From Paenibacillus lactis (lineage in GTDB: Bacteria; Bacillota; Bacilli; Paenibacillales; Paenibacillaceae): a stretch of DNA of 64,000 bases. Of this stretch, positions 44,517 through 53,365 are shown piece after piece (position 1 is the stretch's first letter; each line of letters opens with the position of its first letter). Location: positions 1 to 64,000 of the forward strand of contig NZ_JAGGKI010000021.1 in assembly GCF_017873605.1 (NCBI RefSeq). The letters are read 5' to 3'. The notes under the pieces were generated by a model. That model was not told where the DNA came from and searched no databases. It saw only the letters and a program-made list of their open reading frames with translations. Both the position numbers and the translations under genes were made by a program.

Positions 44517-44957
44517 TTATTTCGAATGTTCCACGTACTCGATGCTTTTGCCGACAAGCTCGCGAATCCGGTCCTGCCGCCCCGTATAATATAAATACCC
44601 TACCAAGGTTTCAAAGGCCGTCGCATGGCGATATTCCAGCACATCCGCATTTTTCGGAACGCTGCCGGATTTGGCATTGCGCCCCTGGCGAACGATGTCC
44701 TGCTCCTCTTCCGTGAGGAGCGGCTCCAGGTACGCCAGAATCCGGCTCTGGGCCTTCGCCGAGACAAGTCCCGTCGCCGTCCGGTGCAGGTGATTCGGCC
44801 GAAGATTCGGCCGGGATATCAAATACTGCCGCACGGCGACCTCATAAATCGCATCCCCGATATAGGCCAGCACTATCGGCGGAATGAGCCTTGCCGGCTT
44901 CGACGGCGGAAAGTCGAACCAGCCGAAGGCCGGCTCCTGAAAGTCCGGCCCGCTCAT
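44517..44957 (-). CDS. mrnC: Mini-ribonuclease III
   Basis: Mini-III (146 residues) is a dimeric RNase III catalytic domain without an RNA-binding domain; in B. subtilis it matures 23S rRNA ends. The catalytic motif is LAYIGDAIYEVAVR and the second acidic site is RHATAFETLVGYLY. Its ATG overlaps the cysS stop (ATGA), a sign of coupled translation. Confidence 0.95.
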   Translation of the reverse strand: MSGPDFQEPAFGWFDFPPSKPARLIPPIVLAYIGDAIYEVAVRQYLISRPNLRPNHLHRTATGLVSAKAQSRILAYLEPLLTEEEQDIVRQGRNAKSGSVPKNADVLEYRHATAFETLVGYLYYTGRQDRIRELVGKSIEYVEHSK

Positions 44958-46360
44958 TTGCGCTTCCAGCGCATGCCCTGCGCAGTATCCTCCAGCACGA
45001 TGCCTTTGGCCGCCAGCAAGTCGCGAATCTCGTCCGCTCTTCCCCAGTTTTTGTTCTTTCTGGCCTCCACACGCTCGGCAATCAGGCGTTCAATCTCCTC
45101 ATCCAGCATTTCGTCCTCGCCCGTGTTCACGATCCGCAGCACGCCGTTCATCTCGTTAAAGGCATCAAGCACCTCCCGCAGATCCGCCGCCGGAATCGAA
45201 GGCTCCTGCAGCAGCTGGTTCGCTTCGCTCGCCCACTGGAACATCGCCGTTATCGCATCGGGCGTATTGAAATCATCCTGCATTTTCTGATGAAATTCGG
45301 CAAGAACCGCCGACATTTTATTCCGGATCTCCTCGCCGGCTTCAGCATCCGGCGAGCCGACTGCCGCGCTTAACCGGTGCTTGACGTTTGCGGCGGCATT
45401 GGCAAGACGCTCCACGCTGTTCTGCGCCTGATTCATAACCTCTTCGCTGAAGTTGAGCGGATTGCGGTAATGGGTGGACAGCATAAAGTAGCGTACCGCT
45501 TCCTTCGTATATTGTTCGCGCAAATCCTTGACCAATACGCCGTTTCCGAGCGACTTCGACATCTTCTCGTTGTTGATGCGAATGTATCCGTTATGCATCC
45601 AGTAGTTCGCTAGCGGCTTCCCTGTCAGCGCCTCGGACTGCGCCACCTCGCACTCATGGTGCGGGAACTGCAGATCCTGGCCGCCGCCGTGGATATCGAG
45701 CGTATCCCCTAGATAGCGGCGCGCCATGGCCGAGCACTCGATATGCCATCCCGGACGGCCGTCACCCCACGGGCTGCTCCAGTATATTTCGCCGGGCTTT
45801 GCAGCCTTCCACAGCACGAAATCCTCCGGATTTTCCTTGCGCTTATCCACCTCGATCCGGATGCCGAACTGCAGCTCATCGAGATTTTGCTGGGACAGCT
45901 TCCCGTATCCGTCGAATTTGCGGGTGCGGAAGAAAACATCGCCTCCGTTCTCATAAGCGAAGCCGCGATCGACCAGGTCCTGAATAAATTCAATGATGTT
46001 GTCCATGTTGTCCGTTACCCGCGGATTCAGAGTCGCCCGCGGGATGCCGAGGCCGTCGAGGTCCTCATAGTAAGCCTTGATAAACTTATCCGCGACCTCC
46101 GGAACGGTGGTCCCGGTCTGTTCGGCTTTACGGATCATTTTGTCATCGACATCCGTAAAGTTCACGACATAATTGACGTCATTGCCCTGCTGCTCGAAGT
46201 ACGCGCGAACGACGTCGAAAAAGATCATCGGACGCGCATTTCCGATATGAATGTAATCGTACACGGTAGGACCGCACACATAAATCTTAACCTTGCCTGC
46301 CTCCTGGGCAACGAATGTTTCTTTCATACGGGTCAATGTGTTATAGATTTGCAGCGCCAT
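44954..46360 (-). CDS. cysS: Cysteinyl-tRNA synthetase
   Basis: This 468-residue class I synthetase charges tRNA-Cys. The zinc cysteine C29 is in VCGPTVYDYIHIGNARP, which also holds the HIGH motif; KMSKSLGNG is the KMSKS loop. The start at 46360 is preceded by GAGGGG. It follows cysE by about 150 nt and falls under the same T-box, so cysteine synthesis and charging respond together to uncharged tRNA-Cys. Confidence 0.98.
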   Translation of the reverse strand: MALQIYNTLTRMKETFVAQEAGKVKIYVCGPTVYDYIHIGNARPMIFFDVVRAYFEQQGNDVNYVVNFTDVDDKMIRKAEQTGTTVPEVADKFIKAYYEDLDGLGIPRATLNPRVTDNMDNIIEFIQDLVDRGFAYENGGDVFFRTRKFDGYGKLSQQNLDELQFGIRIEVDKRKENPEDFVLWKAAKPGEIYWSSPWGDGRPGWHIECSAMARRYLGDTLDIHGGGQDLQFPHHECEVAQSEALTGKPLANYWMHNGYIRINNEKMSKSLGNGVLVKDLREQYTKEAVRYFMLSTHYRNPLNFSEEVMNQAQNSVERLANAAANVKHRLSAAVGSPDAEAGEEIRNKMSAVLAEFHQKMQDDFNTPDAITAMFQWASEANQLLQEPSIPAADLREVLDAFNEMNGVLRIVNTGEDEMLDEEIERLIAERVEARKNKNWGRADEIRDLLAAKGIVLEDTAQGMRWKRK

Positions 46361-46509
46361 GTTGTATCCCCTCATTCCTTTCATCTAGATTGCGTCCGGC
46401 GTGCGAGAAGCCCCCGATTTTCGGGGAGAGCGCTCCTTGCAGCGTCCGCAACGGAATCGAATTCGTCGATATTGATAAACGGTTCAATGCTTTCGCTCGC
46501 AATCGCTTG

Positions 46510-47196
46510 TTATTCCTTATTAATCGAAGACAGCATAACCTCCGGCGCGGACTTCTTCAGCTCCCGTCTCGTCTCCTCCAGCTCCGCACGCAGCTGGTCG
46601 ATCTCTTTCTGCATCGAGCGAAGGGTATCGACGATCGGGTCCGGCAGGTTTGTATGATCCAGACGGTCGCGAACCCGCTCCCCGTTCTGCTTCACCACTT
46701 TGCCGGGATTGCCGACCACGGTGCTGTTCGGCGGAACCGGCCGCAGCACCACCGCGTTGGAGCCGATATTACAGTTATCCCCAATCGCAAAGGAACCTAG
46801 CACTTTCGCGCCGGAGCCGATGACAACGTTGTTGCCGATCGTCGGATGGCGCTTGCCCTTCTCCTTGCCGGTACCGCCGAGCGTTACCCCTTGGTAAATG
46901 ACGACATCGTCCCCGATTTCACAGGTCTCGCCAATGACAACCCCCATGCCATGGTCGATAAACAGCCTTTGCCCGATCCGGGCGCCGGGGTGGATCTCGA
47001 TCCCGGTCATAAACCGGCTGATCTGGGATATGATCCGGGCCAGCGTGTACCAGCGCCGCTTGAATAAGGCATGGGCAACCCGATGGGCCCATAATGCATG
47101 AAGCCCCGAGTAGGTGAATACCACTTCAAAAAGCCCCCGGGCAGCCGGGTCATTCTCAAACACTGTCCGAATATCCGATTTCATCTGTTTGAACAT
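46510..47196 (-). CDS. cysE: Serine O-acetyltransferase
   Basis: CysE (228 residues) makes O-acetylserine from serine and acetyl-CoA, the carbon acceptor for sulfide in cysteine synthesis. An N-terminal helical domain is followed by a left-handed beta-helix of hexapeptide repeats (GIEIHPGARIGQRLFIDHGMGVVIG). The start at 47196 has AGAGGGAG upstream. It is the first gene after the cysteine T-box. Together with sat and cysH in this window it supplies cysteine. Confidence 0.97.
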   Translation of the reverse strand: MFKQMKSDIRTVFENDPAARGLFEVVFTYSGLHALWAHRVAHALFKRRWYTLARIISQISRFMTGIEIHPGARIGQRLFIDHGMGVVIGETCEIGDDVVIYQGVTLGGTGKEKGKRHPTIGNNVVIGSGAKVLGSFAIGDNCNIGSNAVVLRPVPPNSTVVGNPGKVVKQNGERVRDRLDHTNLPDPIVDTLRSMQKEIDQLRAELEETRRELKKSAPEVMLSSINKE

Positions 47197-47262
47197 GAAC
47201 GCTCCCTCTTTCCCTGTTCCAATCGCGTTATGCATCTGTCCCTCATCGTTATTCCCTATAAC

Positions 47263-47550
47263 AAAAACGCCTCTGCAGCTTATCGCTGCAGAGGCGTTCG
47301 ACCGCGGTTCCACTCTGCTTAGAATCGGCCTTCTGATCCTCCCTTAACAGGGCATTGATCATAAGCCAATTCCTCTTCAAGTCATTAACGGCAGACGACC
47401 GGCATGATCTAACGATGGTGTTCGCTTCAACCATGCAGCTCACAGGTGCATTTCCGCTGCAGGCTAACGGGACAACTCTCAGCCGGCAGCTTGATCTGCC
47501 GATTGTCCTCTCTGGAACGTGCCTGTTTGATGCGTACTTCTCCTGATCCA
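47263..47550 (-). promoter_or_regulatory. Cysteine T-box riboswitch upstream of cysE
   Basis: The T-box sequence AGAGTGGAACCGCGG is on the minus strand (core 47302-47312), followed by a perfect 12-bp terminator (47268-47279 with 47285-47296) and five T. The upstream 230 nt fold into a stem I region; the likely specifier is TGC (Cys) at 47448-47450, in an AAATGCACC context. It should let cysE-cysS be expressed when tRNA-Cys is uncharged. Confidence 0.93.
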
Positions 47551-47554
47551 AGCT

Positions 47555-47584
47555 ATTATACGTTTATTTGTTGATATAGGTGAA
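47555..47584 (-). promoter_or_regulatory. cysE T-box promoter
   Basis: TTCACC (47579-47584) and a perfect TATAAT (47555-47560) with an 18-bp spacer on the minus strand, just before the T-box. Confidence 0.65.
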
Positions 47585-47627
47585 GCCACCCTCCTCTAAA
47601 GGACGCTCCGTTGACGGATTGTGCTTT

Positions 47628-47734
47628 CGATCGCTGTTGTTTTCGGATTTCTTATTAATCACTTTCTCAAGGGGGAAATCCGAAAACAAAGGCGAACGCG
47701 TTGCTTCTACAGCTCAATTCCGTCCACTGCGCTA
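47628..47734. repeat. Dispersed structured repeat, copy 1
   Basis: This copy has CGATCGCTGTT (47628-47638), AAAGGCGAACGC (47688-47699) and ATTCCGTCC (47717-47725) to CGCTA (47730-47734), collinear with copy 2 at 56057-56162. The centre is a perfect 15-bp inverted repeat (47637-47651 with 47675-47689) around a 23-nt loop, without a T run. It lies between the gltX stop and the cysE promoter. The remaining 47735-47858 shows nothing I can name. Confidence 0.75.
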
Positions 47735-47858
47735 CTTCTTCTTAAGGAGTTAATATCTGAACCTTTATCAAAGAATATTCCACTTATAGTTGAGTGTAAT
47801 TATAACTGATGAAACACGGAACTGACAAGAAGGATTATCTGCCTGGAAAAGCCTATTC

Positions 47859-49322
47859 TTACGCGCCCTTGATCTGCGAACGCAGTCGGTCCAGCACCCG
47901 GTCTCTGCCGAGCAGCCAAATCGTCTGGTTCAGGTCCCGGCCGTGCGTCTGCCCGGTCAATGCGACCCGGATCGGCATGAAGAGCTGTTTGCCCTTGAAG
48001 CCGGTCTCCTTCTGGACTTCCTTAATGAGTGCGGCAATCTTCTCTGCGGTGAACTCGTCCGATTGCTCGATTTTGTTAAGGAACGCGGACAGTACGGCAG
48101 GCACTTGCTCGCCGCTCATGACCTCAATGCCTTCCGCATCCAGCTCGAGATGCGTGCGGAAGAAGACCTCCGACAGATCGACGATATCCGAAGCGGCCGT
48201 CATCTGTTCTTGATAGAGCGCCACCAGCGCACGCGCCCAGGCTTCCTGCTCGGGAGTCAGCTCCGCAGGCAGGCGGCTCGCCTTCTGCAAGTGCGGGATC
48301 GCCAGCGCTGCCACCCGCTCCGGATCGGCGCTCTTGATGTAGGTGTTGTTGATGTGAGCCAGCTTATTCGCATCGAAGACGGCCGGGCTCTTGGACAGCC
48401 GGTTCTCGTCAAAGATCGAGATCAGCTGATCCTTGGAGAAAATCTCCTCTTCCCCTTCCGGCGACCAGCCGAGCAGCGAAATAAAGTTGAACATCGCCTC
48501 CGGCAAATAACCGAGCTGATCGTACTGCTCAATGAACTGGATGATCGATTCATTCCGCTTGCTCAGCTTCTTGTGATCCTCGCCGACGATGAGCGTCATA
48601 TGGCCGAAGCGAGGCGGCTCCCAGCCGAAGGCTTCATAGATCATCAGCTGGCGCGGCGTGTTCGAGATATGGTCCTCTCCGCGCAGCACGTGGCTGATCT
48701 TCATCAGATGGTCATCTACAGCCACGGCGAAATTGTAGGTCGGAATTCCGTCCTTCTTGACGATGACGAAGTCGCCGGTCTCTTTGCTGTTAAACGAGAT
48801 CGTTCCCTTCACCATATCGTCAAAGGTGTATACGCGATCATCCGGTACGCGGAAACGGATGCTCGGCACGCGTCCTTCCGCTTCCAGGGCAAGACGCTCC
48901 TCTTCGGTCAGGTTCCGGTGCTTACCGGAATAGCGCGGCGTCTCCCCGCGGGCCATTTGCTCCTCCCGCTCCTGCTCAAGTTCCTCTTCCGTGCAGTAGC
49001 AGCGATAAGCAAGCCCGCGATCCAGAAGATCCTGCCAGTACTGCTTATAAATATCTAGGCGCTCGGTTTGACGGTACGGGCCGTATTCGCCCCCGACATC
49101 CACGCTCTCGTCCCAATCCATGCCAAGCCATTTCAGGTATTTAAGCTGGCTTTGCTCTCCGCCTTCCACATTGCGCTTCACATCCGTATCTTCGATCCGG
49201 ATAATGAATTTCCCGTTGTTCTTGCGGGCGAACAAATAATTGAATAATGCCGTTCTGGCATTGCCGATATGTAAATGTCCCGTCGGACTCGGTGCATAGC
49301 GCACGCGGACTTCTCCGGTCAT
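47859..49322 (-). CDS. gltX: Glutamyl-tRNA synthetase
   Basis: This 487-residue class I synthetase charges tRNA-Glu and, as usual in Gram-positives that use the amidotransferase GatCAB, probably also mischarges tRNA-Gln. The HIGH region is RYAPSPTGHLHIGNARTALF and the KMSKS loop is HKKLSKRNES. The start at 49322 has GGAGGGG upstream. It follows ispF by 48 nt. Confidence 0.98.
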   Translation of the reverse strand: MTGEVRVRYAPSPTGHLHIGNARTALFNYLFARKNNGKFIIRIEDTDVKRNVEGGEQSQLKYLKWLGMDWDESVDVGGEYGPYRQTERLDIYKQYWQDLLDRGLAYRCYCTEEELEQEREEQMARGETPRYSGKHRNLTEEERLALEAEGRVPSIRFRVPDDRVYTFDDMVKGTISFNSKETGDFVIVKKDGIPTYNFAVAVDDHLMKISHVLRGEDHISNTPRQLMIYEAFGWEPPRFGHMTLIVGEDHKKLSKRNESIIQFIEQYDQLGYLPEAMFNFISLLGWSPEGEEEIFSKDQLISIFDENRLSKSPAVFDANKLAHINNTYIKSADPERVAALAIPHLQKASRLPAELTPEQEAWARALVALYQEQMTAASDIVDLSEVFFRTHLELDAEGIEVMSGEQVPAVLSAFLNKIEQSDEFTAEKIAALIKEVQKETGFKGKQLFMPIRVALTGQTHGRDLNQTIWLLGRDRVLDRLRSQIKGA

Positions 49323-49370
49323 TTGCAACCCCTCCGCTTCTAATTCTTCAATGATTCCTGCAAACATCCT

Positions 49371-49859
49371 TCAAGATGATAGCATACCTTTCACAAGGCA
49401 GACAACCGATTGCGCCGCGATGCCTTCCCCGCGGCCGGTGAAGCCGAGCTGCTCGGTCGTGGTTGCCTTGACGTTGACTTGCTCAACCTCGGCATCCAGC
49501 GCCTTCGCGATTACTTCTGTCATCTGCGGGATATAAGGAGCCATCTTCGGCTTCTGGGCGATGATCGTAGCATCGACGTTCCCTAATTTATACCCTTTCT
49601 CGGCTGCCATGACCCACACCTGTTCAAGCAGCTTGAGGCTGTCCGCATCTTTAAATGCGGGGTCGGTATCCGGGAAATGACGTCCGATATCGCCAAGCCC
49701 CAGCGCTCCAAGAATCGAATCCGCAATCGCATGCAGCAGTACGTCGGCGTCCGAGTGCCCGAGCAGCCCTTTTTCATAAGGAATCGTAACTCCGCCAATG
49801 ATGCAAGGCCTGCCCTCCACAAGCTGATGCACATCAAATCCATGTCCAACACGAATCAT
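49371..49859 (-). CDS. ispF: 2-C-methyl-D-erythritol 2,4-cyclodiphosphate synthase
   Basis: IspF (162 residues) cyclises the CDP-methylerythritol phosphate intermediate in the MEP isoprenoid pathway. Zinc ligands D9 and H11 are in RVGHGFDVHQL, with HSDADVLLHAI and GDIGRHFPDTDP also intact. It overlaps ispD by 4 nt (ATGA). Confidence 0.98.
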   Translation of the reverse strand: MIRVGHGFDVHQLVEGRPCIIGGVTIPYEKGLLGHSDADVLLHAIADSILGALGLGDIGRHFPDTDPAFKDADSLKLLEQVWVMAAEKGYKLGNVDATIIAQKPKMAPYIPQMTEVIAKALDAEVEQVNVKATTTEQLGFTGRGEGIAAQSVVCLVKGMLSS

Positions 49860-50554
49860 TCTACATTCTCTCCCTTACGTTTCTGTAAAAATGCGGCGTA
49901 TTCCAGGTCTTCCGGCGTGGTGATCTTGATGTTGCTGTATTTCCCCTCGACCACCTTCACCGGATAGCCTGCCCATTCCATCAGCATCGCGTCATCCGTT
50001 CCGGTAAATCCTTCGCTTGCGGCCTTCTCATGGACCGGAAGCAGCTCGGAAAGACGAAAAGTCTGTGGGGTCGCAGCGGCCCACAGACTTTGACGGTCCG
50101 GGGTGCCTGTTATCAGCCCCTGGCCGTTCACCTGCTTGATCGTATCCTTCACAGGCACTCCCAGCACGGAAGCGCCGACCTCCATCGCCGCATCGCGGCA
50201 AGCTTCAATCTCCTCGGGGGTAATAAACGGTCTGACCCCGTCATGTATCATGACCCATTCGGAGGAGAGCTGCTTCATGCCTTGAAAGACGGAATGCTGT
50301 CTTTCGTTGCCTCCCGGGATGACTGCCGTCACCTTGTCCAGCCCGTATTCCTCCACCCAGGATTTGCAGCGGGGAACGTCCTGCGCCCCGGTGACGAGCA
50401 CCAGCTCTTGCAGCCACGGCAGCCGGTTGAACACCGAAAGCGTATGGATGATGATCGGCTTGCCGCCCAGAGCCAGATACTGCTTGCTCTCCCTGGTTCC
50501 CATTCGCGTTCCCTTGCCCGCCGCCACGATGACGGCGCCAAAGCTGTTCTTCAT
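49856..50554 (-). CDS. ispD: 2-C-methyl-D-erythritol 4-phosphate cytidylyltransferase
   Basis: IspD (232 residues) adds CMP to methylerythritol phosphate, the step before IspE in the MEP pathway. The nucleotidyltransferase signature AAGKGTRMGTRESKQYL is at about 11-28, and VMIHDGVRPFIT is conserved. It lies 75 nt after the PIN/TRAM gene and is coupled to ispF. Confidence 0.97.
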   Translation of the reverse strand: MKNSFGAVIVAAGKGTRMGTRESKQYLALGGKPIIIHTLSVFNRLPWLQELVLVTGAQDVPRCKSWVEEYGLDKVTAVIPGGNERQHSVFQGMKQLSSEWVMIHDGVRPFITPEEIEACRDAAMEVGASVLGVPVKDTIKQVNGQGLITGTPDRQSLWAAATPQTFRLSELLPVHEKAASEGFTGTDDAMLMEWAGYPVKVVEGKYSNIKITTPEDLEYAAFLQKRKGENVE

Positions 50555-50629
50555 GCGCCAAACTCCTGTCTTAGCCCCTGCCGTCCGCTTGGCCGGCAGG
50601 CGGATATGTATATCCCCATCATACTCCGT

Positions 50630-51718
50630 TTACTGGGCTTTTTCCAACAGTTTCGGTTTGGCGAAGATCATCCGGCCCGCCGAGGTTTGCAATACGCTCG
50701 TGACGAGCACTTCCATCATCGTGCCGATATATTCGCGCCCGCCTTCAACGACGATCATCGTGCCGTCATCCAAATAGGCGACGCCTTGGCCATGCTCCTT
50801 GCCGTCCTTGATAATCTGCACGAGGATTTCTTCGCCCGGCAGAACGACCGGCTTGACCGCATTGGCCAAATCATTGATGTTCAGCACCGATACGCCTTGC
50901 AGCTCGCATACCTTGTTCAAATTGAAGTCGTTCGTGACCACCTTGCCCTGCAGCACTTTAGCGAGCTTCACGAGCTTGCTGTCCACCTCGGAGATTTCTT
51001 CGAAGTCCCCTTCATAGATGAGAACCTTTACATCCAGCTCTTTCTGGATTTTATTCAAAATATCAAGTCCGCGGCGCCCGCGATTGCGCTTGAGCAAATC
51101 CGACGAATCGGCAATGTGCTGCAGCTCCTCCAGTACAAACTCGGGAATGACAATCGTTCCTTCGATGAACCCGGTTTTGCAAATATCGGCAATTCTTCCG
51201 TCGATAATGACGCTGGTATCCAGAATTTTATGTTCTTCGACGCGCCGGCTTTCCGGCTCGGCCGCCTGGCTCCATCGTCCCGACATCCACAAGGAAGCCA
51301 GTTCTTCCTTCTTCTCCAGTCCGATCCGAAGCCCGAGATACCCGCCCAGCACGGTAATCCCCACCTGCAGCAGCTGCCCGACTTGTCCTAACAAGGATAA
51401 TCCCGGCGAGAGCAGCAAGGATAACAGAAGACCGCCTAATAGCCCGGCTGTACCGGCTGCCAGATCATTCATCGGAATGCGTGAGAACGAAGAGATCAGG
51501 CTGTGCAGGCTTCGGGTCACCCGTTCCGCCGACAGCACGCCAATCATGCCGAATAATAAACCTCCCAGCAGCGCGAAGGCACCGCTCCCCGCCGCAAACA
51601 CGCCTTGACCAAACATCGGCGAGAGCTCGGGAAATGACCGTTCGATTGTATGATATAACGTATAGCCGCTCCATGCTCCGCATAATACCGTAAATGCTAA
51701 AATAGCTTTTTTTAACAT
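50630..51718 (-). CDS. PIN/TRAM-domain membrane protein (YacL-like)
   Basis: The 362-residue protein has four predicted N-terminal membrane helices (up to about residue 130), a PIN nuclease-like domain starting KILDTSVIIDGRIADICKTG with acidic residues for a metal site, and a C-terminal TRAM domain (EEILVQIIKDGKEHGQGVAYLDDGTM). The B. subtilis counterpart in the same place is YacL, of unknown function. The ATG at 51718 gives the family length; a GTG at 51730 touches the ribosome binding site. Confidence 0.93.
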   Translation of the reverse strand: MLKKAILAFTVLCGAWSGYTLYHTIERSFPELSPMFGQGVFAAGSGAFALLGGLLFGMIGVLSAERVTRSLHSLISSFSRIPMNDLAAGTAGLLGGLLLSLLLSPGLSLLGQVGQLLQVGITVLGGYLGLRIGLEKKEELASLWMSGRWSQAAEPESRRVEEHKILDTSVIIDGRIADICKTGFIEGTIVIPEFVLEELQHIADSSDLLKRNRGRRGLDILNKIQKELDVKVLIYEGDFEEISEVDSKLVKLAKVLQGKVVTNDFNLNKVCELQGVSVLNINDLANAVKPVVLPGEEILVQIIKDGKEHGQGVAYLDDGTMIVVEGGREYIGTMMEVLVTSVLQTSAGRMIFAKPKLLEKAQ

Positions 51719-51931
51719 GAGCTTTCGCACACCTCCTTATTGTAAACTGAATTATGGTTATTTCTATATTTCCAGTATGCTCCAATTTCAGCCGACCTAA
51801 TCGTTAAGGGGTATATTTTTTATCACGATCCCCATACCACACGCCTTCCCCCTGTTGAAACTCACGCGATTTCCAGGCCCGCATCGTGGGCCGCAATCTG
51901 GAATCGAATCCCTCCAAACGCCTGAAACTGG
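51719..51931. other. Divergent region between yacL-like gene and plus-strand gene
   Basis: Both flanking genes read outwards from here. Apart from the plus-strand promoter at 51932 a small GGCCC/GGGCC hairpin near 51878-51895 is visible. No convincing minus-strand promoter for the yacL-like gene could be read. Confidence 0.4.
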
Positions 51932-51961
51932 TTGAAATTGGCCGAAGTAGTGGAATATAAT
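51932..51961 (+). promoter_or_regulatory. Promoter of the plus-strand gene
   Basis: TTGAAA (51932-51937) and a perfect TATAAT (51956-51961) with an 18-bp spacer, 35 bp before the start codon. Confidence 0.75.
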
Positions 51962-51995
51962 GAACTCAATTCATAATATCGAGGTGGATGTATAA

Positions 51996-52391
51996 ATGAG
52001 CGCTCCTAGTTTACAGGCCTTTCAGGATCAAGTTTCCGAATTGTTGCTCCGTCACCGCAGTCTATTGGATGTTCTGTCGAAAAATGGTCAAAGCAATGCA
52101 TCAGTCAACCGTGCCGTTACCAAAGCCATCACAGAATGCGGATGCATCGAGCTCCATGCCACGAAGCAAACCTTCGATATCAACGCTGATCTCGAATCCG
52201 CCCGGGAATTAGTGGGCACCCATGTCCAGGGCCATCTGTGCGAGAACTGCCGCGAAGCGGTTAGCTCCGAGCTTGGCCGCAACCTTTTTTATATGTCGGC
52301 CCTTGCCAATCTGCTCGATATTCAGCTGGATGACGTGGTGGTGAAGGAGTCGCAGAAATGCTCGACGCTGGGTCTGTTCAACCTGTCCTAA
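51996..52391 (+). CDS. Small cysteine-containing MazG-like protein
   Basis: This 131-residue protein is the only plus-strand gene. GAGGTGG lies 9 nt before its ATG. I recognise it as a protein of Paenibacillaceae (databases may list it under a DUF name) but not by function. Two parts resemble the all-alpha MazG/NTP-pyrophosphatase fold: TKAITECGCIELHA (about 42-55) and SELGRNLFYMSALANLLDI (91-109), where MazG proteins have EExxE and ELGDxLWYL. The usual catalytic Asp of ELGD is Arg95 here. Cys48, Cys50, Cys82, Cys85 and Cys122 suggest a bound metal. It has its own promoter and a shared bidirectional terminator with pssA. The MazG link is inference. Confidence 0.8.
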   Translation: MSAPSLQAFQDQVSELLLRHRSLLDVLSKNGQSNASVNRAVTKAITECGCIELHATKQTFDINADLESARELVGTHVQGHLCENCREAVSSELGRNLFYMSALANLLDIQLDDVVVKESQKCSTLGLFNLS

Positions 52392-52449
52392 AGCCGCCAT
52401 GTTCCGGATAAGCGATTGCAGGTATTTAGGGTATTCCAAAATAAACACA

Positions 52450-52496
52450 AAAAAGCATTTATCTCTCTGCAAGGAGCAGGGAAATAAATGCTTTTT
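52450..52496. terminator. Bidirectional terminator between the plus-strand gene and pssA
   Basis: A 21-nt arm (52450-52470) pairs with 52476-52496, with mismatches only near the middle, and A and T runs flank it on both strands. It can stop transcription of the plus-strand gene and of pssA. Confidence 0.92.
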
Positions 52497-52574
52497 ATTT
52501 ATTGTGCGCGGGCACCAACGTTTCATACCCGCGCGGTTTGGATTGCAAATGAAGTTAATGAAGCCATAGCGGAC

Positions 52575-53306
52575 CTACCGGTCCGAGGAGCGATAGGCTT
52601 CATCCGATTGGCTGTCATCCTTGCGGCGCTTTCTCCGCGTCAGTCTGCGGAAATTTTGCTGAAGGCCGTACCCGGCATACAGCACGAGCGGGACAAAGAT
52701 CAGCATGGAGGTCTGCTCCGGAAAGAACACGGCCACCATAACGGCACCGATAATGACCAATGGCGTGAATTTGATCGCCGTTTTCGGAATGCCGATCTTC
52801 TTGAAGTTCGGGTACTTGACGGCGCTGACCATGAGATAAGAAAGAAGCAACATGCCAAAAATCATATAAGGTGCCGTAATCTCTTCATGGAACAGCGCCA
52901 GCGTAGCAAGCACGCCGCCTGCAGCGGGGATCGGCAGGCCGATAAAGTATCCCGGTATTCCCGGACGGACGTTGAATCTCGCAAGCCGAAGCGCTCCGCA
53001 CATCGGAAAGATCGCGGTCACGGTCCAGGCCAAGGCTGAATTGATATCTGTAAAAGCAACTGTATACATAATAAGTGCAGGTGCTACACCAAATGAGATC
53101 ACATCCGATAAGGAATCCAGTTCCTTGCCGAATTCGCTCTGTGCATTCAGCGCCCGGGCCACCCGGCCGTCCAGACCGTCGAGAAGCATGGCGATGATAA
53201 TCATAATGGCCGCCATACTTGTTCGGCCTTCTGTCGCCAAGATGATGCCAATCATTCCGAGAAACAGATTACCTAAAGTAAACATGTTCGGAATTGATTT
53301 CGTCAT
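52575..53306 (-). CDS. pssA: CDP-diacylglycerol--serine O-phosphatidyltransferase
   Basis: The 243-residue membrane enzyme makes phosphatidylserine from CDP-diacylglycerol and serine, the way to phosphatidylethanolamine. The CDP-alcohol phosphotransferase motif is complete in DGLDGRVARALNAQSEFGKE followed by LDSLSD. Several membrane helices follow; the C-terminus is basic and polar. The start at 53306 has GAGGTG upstream. In B. subtilis pssA is elsewhere; here it sits after disA, and no psd gene is beside it. Confidence 0.95.
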   Translation of the reverse strand: MTKSIPNMFTLGNLFLGMIGIILATEGRTSMAAIMIIIAMLLDGLDGRVARALNAQSEFGKELDSLSDVISFGVAPALIMYTVAFTDINSALAWTVTAIFPMCGALRLARFNVRPGIPGYFIGLPIPAAGGVLATLALFHEEITAPYMIFGMLLLSYLMVSAVKYPNFKKIGIPKTAIKFTPLVIIGAVMVAVFFPEQTSMLIFVPLVLYAGYGLQQNFRRLTRRKRRKDDSQSDEAYRSSDR

Positions 53307-53365
53307 TTTATATTCACCTCGTATAATTGAACGTTCCAAACACCGATTGTTCGATTGTAGGCCTT

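Noticed and set aside
46385..46509. CCCCG/CGGGG hairpin between cysE and cysS as a terminator
   Set aside because: The stem is short and lacks a T run; cysS should remain under the cysE T-box.
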